From Segatella copri (lineage in GTDB: Bacteria > Bacteroidota > Bacteroidia > Bacteroidales > Bacteroidaceae): a DNA stretch of 64,000 nt. The DNA is taken from the NCBI RefSeq assembly GCF_015074785.1, contig NZ_CP042464.1:1364001-1428000 (forward strand), given 5' to 3'. The translations under genes were made by a program, and so were the position numbers. Below, piece after piece: positions 43,661 through 51,245 of the stretch; position 1 is the first letter of the stretch; each line of letters opens with the position of its first letter. A model generated the notes under the pieces. It saw only the letters and a program-made list of their open reading frames with translations. It was not told the DNA's origin and ran no database searches.

Positions 43661-44653
43661 ATGAAAAGAAAGAAAATATTATATCTTGACCAATTTGCTG
43701 TAAGTAATATGTATAATGCTGTCCCTACATCTTTGTGGGGACAGCTACGTAGTATTATCATAGAAAAAGTAAACAATAGAATCCTTTCTTGTCCTATGCC
43801 ACTTGAACACCTATACGAAACACTAGGACGTTCCAATATGGGCGAAGACGGCAACGAAAGTATAGAGTATTCAAAACAAATAGCGCAACAACATCATTTC
43901 TTCAGCGAGATTGCAAAAGGAACTACATTTTATGGATATGAAGAAATCGCAGCAACGGAGATAATGATGTTGCTAAGACAGGGGAACGTTAAACCAATAC
44001 AATCCATGTATTTTCATAAAGCATACTATGCAGACATTGAAATACTTGACATTTATGCAAATGGTCATAAGTTCAACAAAGAGAATCATTTTTATAATCA
44101 AGAACTGTTCAAAGATGTAAATGGGTTAAGAGAAAACATGAAAAAAGCTGGTCAAGAACTTAGTAAACCAGATAAATCTTTAGCATTGGATTATCTATGT
44201 AAAATACAGACCAGAGCATATATAGAAGGTCTTAAAGAGCTATGCCGAAAGGGAGTGGTTAATGTTCGAGGTGTGCAATGTGGTAAAATAAATATTCCTA
44301 ATAAAGTGGATTTGTTATTAAAACTACTATGTGATAAAAGACTTGATAAAAGATTAGCTCAGAAATTAATTTGCGAATTAGAAACACATGGGTTTGAAAA
44401 AATTCCATCAATGAATATTCGTTCATCGTTGAATGCAGATATGGCTGTCAACGGGAAAAGTCAGACTCCGAATGATGTGATAGACATAGATAGGGCTGCT
44501 ATTGGGTTGCGTATTTCTGATTATTTTTTCGCTGATAATGAAAAGAAATTAGCTATTGAAAGATGCCAATTGGATAAAAAATATCAGACTAAAATCTATT
44601 CTGCAAAAAAAGATTCTGTTTCGTCACTAATTACGGAGTTGTCGGAATTGTAA
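43661..44653 (+). CDS. PIN-like nuclease domain protein
   Basis: 330 residues. The start KKILYLDQFAVSNM with D10 and a second acidic residue (E49 in CPMPLEHLYE) and the late cluster NDVIDIDRAAIGLRISDYFF with ADNEKK (D272/D275/D277, D287, D292) follow the acidic-residue order of PIN-like metal-dependent ribonucleases: early LD, later D..D and final aDN. The middle is helical. PIN proteins cleave RNA, often as toxins or defence effectors. It is the last gene of the cluster behind the restriction-modification operon and ends just before a strong terminator. AT-rich. No antitoxin-like partner is next to it apart from the gene at 42814. Confidence 0.55.
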   Translation: MKRKKILYLDQFAVSNMYNAVPTSLWGQLRSIIIEKVNNRILSCPMPLEHLYETLGRSNMGEDGNESIEYSKQIAQQHHFFSEIAKGTTFYGYEEIAATEIMMLLRQGNVKPIQSMYFHKAYYADIEILDIYANGHKFNKENHFYNQELFKDVNGLRENMKKAGQELSKPDKSLALDYLCKIQTRAYIEGLKELCRKGVVNVRGVQCGKINIPNKVDLLLKLLCDKRLDKRLAQKLICELETHGFEKIPSMNIRSSLNADMAVNGKSQTPNDVIDIDRAAIGLRISDYFFADNEKKLAIERCQLDKKYQTKIYSAKKDSVSSLITELSEL

Positions 44654-44680
44654 ATCATTCAAGTTTCGCAAGTAACCTCC

Positions 44681-44735
44681 GGTCCCCGAAGGGGGCCAAC
44701 TTTCAATAACCGCTGGTGGAATGACCGAAGGTCAT
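44681..44735. repeat. Cluster of GC-rich short hairpins
   Basis: GGTCCCC-GAA-GGGGGCC (44681-44697) and ATGACC-GAA-GGTCAT (44721-44735) are tight hairpins with GAA loops, followed by CCCC-AAA-GGGG (44772-44782). They form a GC-rich island in otherwise AT-rich DNA. Confidence 0.55.
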
Positions 44736-44776
44736 GGAACCTGCGGACAACCAATAGTAGGAAGAAAGCGTCCCCA

Positions 44777-44824
44777 AAGGGGGCGAACCACATCCAGTCT
44801 TGCTCCTGTTCGCCCCCTTCTTTT
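44777..44824 (+). terminator. Terminator after the PIN-like gene
   Basis: GGGGGCGAAC (44779-44788) pairs with GTTCGCCCCC (44808-44817) and flanking A/T bases extend the stem; TTCTTTT follows. It is about 125 bases after the PIN-like stop. Confidence 0.6.
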
Positions 44825-44846
44825 ACCTTTGCACTCGGAAACAAGT

Positions 44847-46892
44847 TTAACCCACATTGCAGTGACCCGTTATGTAACTCCCTGATTTCCAATATTCGGA
44901 TTTTTTGAAGTCTGATTTGGGTGTAGCATGGATTTTCTTTTCCCGAGCGGCTTGGGGTTAATATAGAGCAAATCATAGATGGCGGAGAGTTTACTCTCTG
45001 CCTCTGTGCTCTGTCTTATACTAATGACCTAACCATCTACAGTTTCAACTTTTGCAGTAACCACAACCTGTGTGCTGGCAATGCGCATGATTTCATCCCA
45101 TCTCACATTCTCATGCTTCTTCAATTTCAGGCGATACTTGGTGACGCTTACCACCCAATATACCAGTATGGCAAGGTTGAGATGAGACTTGATTCCATTG
45201 TCGCTCTTATGATAGACAGGACGGATGTCCAAGTCTGTCTTCAACACATGGAAAGTCTCCTCTACGGTTCTGATTACATTATAAAATTTCCAAATGTTCA
45301 ATTTCTGGCTTTCATCAAGGCTCGTCAGCAAGACATATTTTCCATGGAACTTTCTTCTCTGAGCAGCCTTGTCCTCTCTGCATTCCCAGGTCATGGAAGT
45401 AGCAACCTCGTTCTTTCCTGTACCCTCATAGGTAAAGGTAACGTTGTATGACAGGCGAATGGCTCCATATTGCTTGTCGAACTTGCCCAATCGCTTGTTC
45501 ACGGCATCACGTTTCTTGGTTCCGCCCTTGGTAAGAATACCCTTTTTGATTGCTTCCAATCCCTCCTCGTAGCGTTTGCATGCCTGCTCATACATGGAGC
45601 GTTCCTTGGCACCCTTTGCGTCACTATCCACCATGAGAGCCTTGACGGATTCTCCATCCATGTCAACCTTACCCATCTGCAGGCGTATCTGCTGTCCCTT
45701 GTTATCGGTATGGTCGATGATTTCTGAACTTGTAGACTCGAACTTGCTATCGCCGGAAGGGAGTACGGTAATGTAGTCGAATCCATTGGCTTTTAACCAA
45801 TTGACATTCGACTTGGAGTAGAAGCCTGCATCCATCACAACGATACGTTTGGCATCTTGAGCGGTTGTCTTGGCCAAAGTACCTACAACTTCCTCAACGG
45901 TAGTAGAATCATGGCGGTTTCCCTCGTATATCATTGTGCGGACGAGTAATCCCTCTGTGTTTACTACTGCAGCAAGAACCACTATCTTACAGTCGTCCCT
46001 TTTCTCCTTGGAACGACCATACTGACAGAGTTCACTGTTCTCCATTTTCTCCTCAAAGTAGGAGTTTGTGATGTCAAACAGAAGGATTTTCTCCTCGATG
46101 CCGAACATCTCTGCAAGTGCAGTGTTCTCACGAAGATAGCGGACTGTCTTTAATTCTGAATACGGATAGATGGCACGTGCGATAATCTGCATGAGGGCAA
46201 AGTTTATCTGGTCACGCTTCCACCCCCTAGAGGTCAGGTATTTACGAATATCAAGCATACGCATGGTAGAGTTACAGAGGTTCTCGCAACCGATGATGCG
46301 AGCTTCATGCTGGGTGAGCGTTTCAAGCTTAACGGCAACTGCTTTCTTGCGCTCCTCTTCTTCGCGAGCCTTGCGCTCGGCGATGAGACGAGGATCGTTC
46401 TCCTGGGCATACTTGCTGCCACGGTACTTCACATATTGAGACATGGCTTCCTCGTAGAGCTTTCTGTTATCGCACATCACACTTTGTCCATCCTCAATCA
46501 TAGTGGTAAGCATGGCTGCCAGTCGGTTACGTTCATCCTTGTCAAAGCCGGGAAGTTCTCCAAGGCAAAGGACACTACGATGCTTAGTCTTGCCATCTTT
46601 GTCGATGTAAGACTTCGTGAGACGGTAGTAATCGTATGCGATTGCCGTACCATCTCCCTGATCGCGATATTTCTTTGCCTTGGATATATACATTTCGGGG
46701 GCAAAGGTACACACAATTTTTCAACTGACAAAACGGGCGGGTGTAGCATTTCGGGGTTTTTCCCGAACATACGCTGCAAATTAGGATTCTTTATACAAAA
46801 TCAGCTAGGAAATTGGCAGAAAACTGCCAAAATCTAGGATTTCGTTAGGAATCTTTAAGTTTTTCACTAAAGGCTGCTGCAATGTGGGTTAA
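44847..46892 (-). mobile_element. IS1634-like insertion sequence
   Basis: Perfect 16-bp terminal inverted repeats TTAACCCACATTGCAG (44847-44862) and its complement (46877-46892) enclose 2046 bp with one transposase gene on the minus strand. The outermost TTAA is itself a palindrome, so it may be a four-base target duplication instead of part of the repeat; no longer flanking duplication is found. The element splits a promoter-like TACCTTTG (44824-44831) from whatever lay downstream. Confidence 0.85.
45029..46693 (-). CDS. IS1634-family transposase
   Basis: 554 residues from the ATG at 46693, which gives MYISKAKKYRDQGDGTAIAY; a longer frame from 46714 is excluded because a -7 element (CAAAGGTA, 46702-46709, minus strand) lies inside it. 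DDE catalytic core: D in KILLFDITNSYFEEK, D in KRIVVMDAGFYSKSN, and E in IRTVEETFHVLKTDL. This is the IS4-type fold with a beta-strand insertion, of the length usual for IS1634 members (about 560). It appears intact and potentially active. Confidence 0.92.
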   Translation of the reverse strand: MYISKAKKYRDQGDGTAIAYDYYRLTKSYIDKDGKTKHRSVLCLGELPGFDKDERNRLAAMLTTMIEDGQSVMCDNRKLYEEAMSQYVKYRGSKYAQENDPRLIAERKAREEEERKKAVAVKLETLTQHEARIIGCENLCNSTMRMLDIRKYLTSRGWKRDQINFALMQIIARAIYPYSELKTVRYLRENTALAEMFGIEEKILLFDITNSYFEEKMENSELCQYGRSKEKRDDCKIVVLAAVVNTEGLLVRTMIYEGNRHDSTTVEEVVGTLAKTTAQDAKRIVVMDAGFYSKSNVNWLKANGFDYITVLPSGDSKFESTSSEIIDHTDNKGQQIRLQMGKVDMDGESVKALMVDSDAKGAKERSMYEQACKRYEEGLEAIKKGILTKGGTKKRDAVNKRLGKFDKQYGAIRLSYNVTFTYEGTGKNEVATSMTWECREDKAAQRRKFHGKYVLLTSLDESQKLNIWKFYNVIRTVEETFHVLKTDLDIRPVYHKSDNGIKSHLNLAILVYWVVSVTKYRLKLKKHENVRWDEIMRIASTQVVVTAKVETVDG

Positions 46893-47151
46893 GAGTGAGT
46901 TCAGCAAACATCGGAAAAATCAAATTATCGCTTAAAGCATTGACACTTAGCGCATTTACTTTCATTTGCTTTCTTGTCTTTTCAAACGCATTTCGGAGGA
47001 CTAAAATATTCTTGACTTCTTTGCTTTCACAATTCTTTTAAACTGCTGTCTATCAACAAGTTTAGGGTGAAGGCAGTTTATAAGCAGAGAATATGATAGT
47101 ACTCATAGGAGAAGCTGATATTTCCAACAGGAGCAAAAGACACTATCTAGC

Positions 47152-47241
47152 ATCGGCTGACCCGGGTCATCCATATAGATGACTTGGGTCAGCTATATGA
47201 ATGACTCTAGTCAGCTATATAGATTGCTTGAATCAGCCGAT
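47152..47241. repeat. Compact multi-hairpin palindromic repeat
   Basis: ATCGGCTGA (47152-47160) and TCAGCCGAT (47233-47241) form a perfect outer stem. Inside are a hairpin with arms 47156-47171 and 47178-47193 (14 of 16 pairs, CATATA loop), a small palindrome TGACTCTAGTCA (47202-47213) and GATT...AATC (47222-47234). The loops repeat TATA(T) between units, so it reads as three or four copies of a TGAC..GTCA unit. No coding potential. The rest of the gap 46893-47490 shows no gene. Confidence 0.6.
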
Positions 47242-47490
47242 ACGAAAAGAGTATTCTCCGTCCTTCTTTACCTGCCAGCTACTCCCACTCATCATTATCA
47301 ATCATCCTCCTCCACGTAACAACCATTTTCTCTCTTCATTATTCTCCTTTCACCCTCAAACCACTATGCCACAACAAGTTAACATGTGCGTGAAAGAAAA
47401 AATCATCAAACGCTTATTTTTTAAAAAAGATATTAGACCGCTTTTAGCATTCTTTTATTATTAAAATTTGGTGATTAGAAAGAAAACTCG

Positions 47491-47498
47491 TATTTTTG
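47491..47498 (+). promoter_or_regulatory. -7 promoter element of the nucleotidyltransferase/HEPN pair
   Basis: TATTTTTG, 27 bases before the ATG at 47525. Confidence 0.55.
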
Positions 47499-47524
47499 CA
47501 GCATATATATTAATATTGATAGAT

Positions 47525-47836
47525 ATGGAGAAGAAACAAATCATAGAAGCAATGCACAATAGATTGCATGAGATTGATTCTCATGCAAAAGCCATCTTGT
47601 TTGGTTTCCGCGCTAGAGGTACTGAACATGAAGGAAGTGATTGGGATGTATTGATTCTTCTAGACAAACCAAAAGTTACGCTTCAAGATTACGATAAGTA
47701 TTCTTATCCACTAAGAGAATTAGGCTGGGATATTGATGAAATCATCAACCCTGTACTTTTCTCCCAAAAAGAATGGGAGGAGAACCATTATACATTATTT
47801 AATCATAATATAACAAGGGAAGGAATTGCCATATGA
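47525..47836 (+). CDS. Minimal nucleotidyltransferase (MNT family)
   Basis: 103 residues from the ATG at 47525, set by the promoter at 47491. The nucleotidyltransferase motif is AILFGFRARGTEHEGSDWDV: the two catalytic aspartates D39 and D41 are present, but the Ser of the consensus GSxARG is Phe28, which may weaken NTP binding. MNT proteins act as antitoxins of HEPN ribonucleases by adding nucleotides to them (MntA-HepT type). The stop overlaps the HEPN start by four bases (ATGA), typical for such pairs. Confidence 0.85.
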   Translation: MEKKQIIEAMHNRLHEIDSHAKAILFGFRARGTEHEGSDWDVLILLDKPKVTLQDYDKYSYPLRELGWDIDEIINPVLFSQKEWEENHYTLFNHNITREGIAI

Positions 47837-48252
47837 TAAAGGGACTACTTTCTGACACTGACAGAATCGAGATTGTAAAGTACAGAATAGAAAAAGCCTA
47901 CCGTACTTACCAAGAAACTGTCGGTTCTATAAAAAATGGTTATGTCGAAACAGCAGCCAATCGTTTATACTAAGCAGCTTACTATGCTGTTTCCGCTTTA
48001 CTCATTTCTTATAAGTATAAAGCTATTACTCATAATGGCGTAATCCAAATGTTTGGAAAAGTCTTTTTGAAAAACAACATCATTGACAAAAAGTATGGCA
48101 AGACTTTCAATCAGCTTTTCTCCTTACGATTAACTGGCGACTATGAAGACCGTCATATTCTTGATATGGAAACGGAGGTGCTTCCATTGGTCGAGCCAGC
48201 TAAGGAACTAATAGATTTAGTGTCAGAAATGGCTAAAAAGCAATTAATGTGA
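47833..48252 (+). pseudogene. HEPN-domain protein interrupted by a nonsense codon
   Basis: The 140-codon frame starts at 47833, overlapping the nucleotidyltransferase gene, and has a TAA at codon 47 (47971-47973) in the sequence ANRLY-stop-AAYYAVSALL. In HEPN proteins this place is normally a Tyr of the helix YYAxYYA, so a single base change (TAT or TAC to TAA) explains it. After the stop the same frame continues to the natural end (GVIQMFGKVFLKNNIIDKKY, LRLTGDYEDRHILDMETEVL), and an internal ATG at 48049 could restart it. HEPN proteins are RNases; this one is probably inactive unless the stop is read through. Confidence 0.88.
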
Positions 48253-48261
48253 TTGCAAAAA

Positions 48262-48335
48262 CACCCTTCAGTTGTTCGTTGAGCAACCCGTATTACAGAT
48301 ACCACTACTGAAGGGTGCTTAGGTTCTTTTTTTTA
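48262..48335 (+). terminator. Terminator of the nucleotidyltransferase/HEPN pair
   Basis: CACCCTTCAGT (48262-48272) pairs perfectly with ACTGAAGGGTG (48307-48317), followed by a T8 tract at about 48327-48335. The loop contains a smaller GTTG...CAAC hairpin. Confidence 0.7.
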
Positions 48336-48419
48336 TTTTCGGCGTATTGGTCTTTCCATCAGACCTTTTTCATAAAATACCTCTTTATGTCCATTGTTAT
48401 AAAAGCTCAAATCCATCAT

Positions 48420-49538
48420 TTATTTTCCTCCTTTTATTCTATTACAAGTACGGCAAAGCATTTGACAATTCTCGGCAACAGTCGTTCCACCTTCACACCA
48501 TGGCGTAATGTGGTCTGCTTCCATTTCTTCTAACTTAAAAGGTTTACCACAATGGGCACAGATTCCTTTTTGTCGCTCATAAGCCTCACGTTTCTGTTTC
48601 TTATCAAAAGTACGGAAACTTAAATCGCGCAAATCACCACTCAGCACATAACGATAGATGCCTGCCTTCTTCATTATTTCATCATCCTCCATCAGTTGAT
48701 GAATTTCGGACTCTAGTTGCTCCGTATCATATATGTTGCTTCCAAACTCATCAAACATAGCACCCCAGTCTAAGCCTTTCATCTCCTTTCGATATGTAGG
48801 GAAAGTAGATTTAACCCAAGTGATTACTTGCATATAGTAAGCCCAAAGCTGATTGGCGTTCGGATCATTTTGATGGATAGCCATATACTTATCTATCGGA
48901 GCTGGATCCGAAATACCATCGTGACGTGCAGCCCACTTCAAAATGGTCTGCAAATATGCTTGTTCCTCAAGTTTGCCTACCATATAATCACCACCTACCT
49001 TATAAGCCGCACACCCATGTTTACTGAAATAACGACGAGCATCAGTAATGAAGGGACCAACATATACAGCATTACGCAATTCTTGGTCGAGCAAACGCTC
49101 ACCTGCTATGTTTATCACACGGAACCAATCAAGCTTTTCCATATCTGTACCAGTACAAAAATAGACTGTCAATTCATAGTCTAGAAAGTCCTTCTTTTCA
49201 TTTTCTGTCAGATTGTCAAAATAAAGCACAGGGCGGTCTTTATCAACAATGTTGAAAGCATGTTGATAATATTCACAGATAGACAGTGTTCGTTGTTGCC
49301 CATCTATCATTTCATATTTACCTTCATCGCCAACACTCCAGTACATAATGTTTAGAGGGTATCCTTTCAATATGGTTTCTATCACAGCCTGCTGTTGTTT
49401 TAGCTCATAACGAAACTCACGTTGATAAGGAGGACGAATATTCAACTTACCATGATAGCCGTAGACGCCATTATTTGGGTCATTACAATAATCTGCTATC
49501 AAGTCACGAATTGCTACTTTTTCTGGTTTTATATCCAT
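48420..49538 (-). CDS. DUF262-HNH endonuclease (GmrS-like)
   Basis: 372 residues. The N-terminal DUF262 part has the motif MIDGQQRTLS (DGQQR at 79-83), used in GmrS-type proteins for nucleotide hydrolysis, with RPPYQREFRYE before it. The C-terminal 46 residues are an HNH nuclease: CAHC (327-330), AD-H343, EN357 and CRTC (362-365), the zinc-binding and catalytic signature. It should cut DNA under nucleotide control. It follows the EcoRI-type methyltransferase gene by five bases in the same operon, suggesting a restriction system in which the DUF262 protein restricts DNA lacking the modification (or, as in GmrSD, modified DNA). Substrate not determinable. Confidence 0.88.
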   Translation of the reverse strand: MDIKPEKVAIRDLIADYCNDPNNGVYGYHGKLNIRPPYQREFRYELKQQQAVIETILKGYPLNIMYWSVGDEGKYEMIDGQQRTLSICEYYQHAFNIVDKDRPVLYFDNLTENEKKDFLDYELTVYFCTGTDMEKLDWFRVINIAGERLLDQELRNAVYVGPFITDARRYFSKHGCAAYKVGGDYMVGKLEEQAYLQTILKWAARHDGISDPAPIDKYMAIHQNDPNANQLWAYYMQVITWVKSTFPTYRKEMKGLDWGAMFDEFGSNIYDTEQLESEIHQLMEDDEIMKKAGIYRYVLSGDLRDLSFRTFDKKQKREAYERQKGICAHCGKPFKLEEMEADHITPWCEGGTTVAENCQMLCRTCNRIKGGK

Positions 49539-49543
49539 ATTTT

Positions 49544-50593
49544 TTATTTCTTAATCTTAATTAATACTCGAGCAAAGCAACCTTTAAGCTTGCCATTTTT
49601 ATCTCGATAGCAGAGTTTTCCTCTTCGAAAGCTCTTATCTTCGTGAAACAAAGCCGCACATTGTTCAGTCGTAAGATTGGCACTAACACCACACTCAACT
49701 CCCAATTCTCCACCATTACCTATCCCTATTATCTCAAATTGGTCAGGATTGTACTTATCTAGAAAAGTTATAGGCACTCCCATTACGCCATCATAATCCA
49801 ATGGTATCAGCTCTATTTTTGAAACTTCAATAGCATCATAATTGATATAGCTTGGGTATTCCTCAGCCGAATAAGTCTTGTAAAGAATCAAGTTCTCATG
49901 ACGCTTTTTTATATCCAAATTGGTATACCAACATATATTTCCCATGCTTCTCCATCTCTGACCAGTCTCATCTATCCAAAAACGTGTTGCCCTTTCTTCA
50001 TAATCAGTTGGCACCTTAAAAGCCATATCTCCTGATTTATATCCAAGCCATATCTTATTACTTTTAATCAAAGGGAATATTTCTTTATAAGTAGCATTAT
50101 TTTGATTACCAATAATAAGAAATTTCTTTTCATAATCCATTAGTTGTGCCATATATTCTCTAAACAAAGAAAATGGAGGATTAGTAACTACAATATCTGC
50201 CTCTTTTAAAAGCTCAATACATTCTTTACTACGGAAATCTCCATCGCCTTTCAATGGTCTTACGCCAATTTCATCTGCATCAGGTATATGATTACTGCTA
50301 TGAGCCCCCTCATAAACCAGATACACCGCTTGCTCACTTTTGTTCTCTGTAAAAAGGTCTACATCTTGATTTTTAAAACACGTCGTAATCAGTTTCTTCA
50401 AACCAAGAAACTCAAAATTGTATGCGAAATAAGTAAAAAAGTTACTTACACGAGGGTCATCACAATTACATAGTACGGTCTTACCACGAAAATGTTCACG
50501 GTAATGACGGAGTTCATTATTGATGTCTTCTAGCTGCGTGTAGAATTCATCTTTTTTAGCTGCCTTAGCTTTATCTATGGTTCTTTTTGCCAT
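49544..50593 (-). CDS. EcoRI-family adenine-specific DNA methyltransferase
   Basis: 349 residues. It starts KRTIDKAKAAKKDEFYTQLE, has the CNCDDPRVSNFFTYF motif (DDP at 45-47) that forms the S-adenosylmethionine pocket in the MT_EcoRI family, and the catalytic motif IV VTNPPF (NPPF at 138-141). The rest (FLIIGNQNNATYKEIFPLIK, TRFWIDETGQRWRSMGNICW) is typical of EcoRI-type enzymes, which methylate adenine. It is the first gene of a two-gene operon with the DUF262-HNH nuclease. The transcript appears to start about 335 bases upstream and to include the structured element at 50638-50859. Confidence 0.9.
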   Translation of the reverse strand: MAKRTIDKAKAAKKDEFYTQLEDINNELRHYREHFRGKTVLCNCDDPRVSNFFTYFAYNFEFLGLKKLITTCFKNQDVDLFTENKSEQAVYLVYEGAHSSNHIPDADEIGVRPLKGDGDFRSKECIELLKEADIVVTNPPFSLFREYMAQLMDYEKKFLIIGNQNNATYKEIFPLIKSNKIWLGYKSGDMAFKVPTDYEERATRFWIDETGQRWRSMGNICWYTNLDIKKRHENLILYKTYSAEEYPSYINYDAIEVSKIELIPLDYDGVMGVPITFLDKYNPDQFEIIGIGNGGELGVECGVSANLTTEQCAALFHEDKSFRRGKLCYRDKNGKLKGCFARVLIKIKK

Positions 50594-50637
50594 AATATTT
50601 TAATTGATAATTAATGAGTTACAAGCACTAACTATCA

Positions 50638-50859
50638 ATCACGCCAAGACGCAAAAAGGGCGTGATGCTCTTATTGCGTTCAGCTATGAGGCAGCCTCGG
50701 AATGGAAACCTCAATCAACCCATAAGAATGCACCACGCCTATGGCGTAGATGCATTGCTAAATATATGGTTGATTAAGGCACCCCATACCGAATGCCTTA
50801 TCACAATTATTCCTTGTTACGTTATTTCCAATAAGTTTCCGAGGCTTTTGGCTGAACGC
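50638..50859 (-). ncRNA. Highly structured leader or small RNA upstream of the EcoRI-type methyltransferase
   Basis: Seven perfect complementary arms nest here. Outer: GCGTTCAGC (50676-50684) with GCTGAACGC (50851-50859). Next: AGCCTCGGAA (50693-50702) with TTCCGAGGCT (50837-50846). Inside that, two branches: AATCAACC (50713-50720) with GGTTGATT (50768-50775), which holds AATGCA/TGCATT and ACGCC/GGCGT (50735-50747); and TAAGGCA (50775-50781) with TGCCTTA (50794-50800). A separate hairpin ATCACGCC (50638-50645) with GGCGTGAT (50659-50666) follows on the gene side. The strand is chosen because a minus-strand promoter lies at 50936. No protein frame is supported. Confidence 0.6.
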
Positions 50860-50935
50860 GAAATAATAGCGAATGCTTTTGTTTACCAACGATGTCTTGG
50901 AAATGGCAGTAGCCAAATCCATATGCAAAGATACA

Positions 50936-50943
50936 ACAAATTA
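50936..50943 (-). promoter_or_regulatory. -7 promoter element upstream of the structured leader
   Basis: CAAAGATA reads TATCTTTG on the minus strand. It would start a transcript at about 50929 that runs through the structured element into the methyltransferase gene. No good -33 TTTG is seen. Confidence 0.5.
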
Positions 50944-51079
50944 TTGAAACTAGCGCACTTTTCATAGAAAAACTTCTATTAAACCATGCTTTTTTCTTCT
51001 TTAGATGCTTGTTCCTTATCAATCATCACGTTCATTCATATTAGTACCATTTTTATTTGGTAGTTTAAGAATAAAAGAT

Positions 51080-51087
51080 TACCTTTG
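51080..51087 (+). promoter_or_regulatory. -7 promoter element of murQ and the small upstream frame
   Basis: TACCTTTG, 27 bases before the ATG of the small frame at 51114 and about 130 before murQ. Confidence 0.6.
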
Positions 51088-51113
51088 TATCGCTAAACAG
51101 AAAGAAGAATACA

Positions 51114-51245
51114 ATGGCTCTTAAATATGTGATTCATTATCTTCCCAATACTGGAGGAAGAATACCAGAAACGAAAGGTGGAGCCCATCGAACGATACAC
51201 CCTAAAGATAAAGTAATATGCCAAATAAAGAAGAAAAGAGAATAA
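51114..51245 (+). CDS. Possible small protein in the murQ leader
   Basis: 43 codons beginning MALKYVIHYLPNTGG and ending with a basic tail (KKKRE). It is the first ATG after the promoter at 51080 and its end overlaps the murQ start by 28 bases in another frame. It may encode a small protein or act as a translational leader coupled to murQ; no family is recognised. Confidence 0.4.
   Translation: MALKYVIHYLPNTGGRIPETKGGAHRTIHPKDKVICQIKKKRE

Noticed and set aside
44840..46897. Target-site duplication around the insertion sequence
   Set aside because: Flanks differ apart from TTAA, which is palindromic and may belong to the inverted repeat.
47201..47464. Plus-strand frame of 87 codons
   Set aside because: Overlaps the palindromic repeat at 47152 and has low-complexity composition; likely chance.
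50638..50859. Retron-type msr/msd RNA
   Set aside because: No reverse transcriptase gene is present in the neighbourhood.
50662..50967. Plus-strand frame of 101 codons over the structured element
   Set aside because: The region is explained by nested inverted repeats and has no promoter in that direction.
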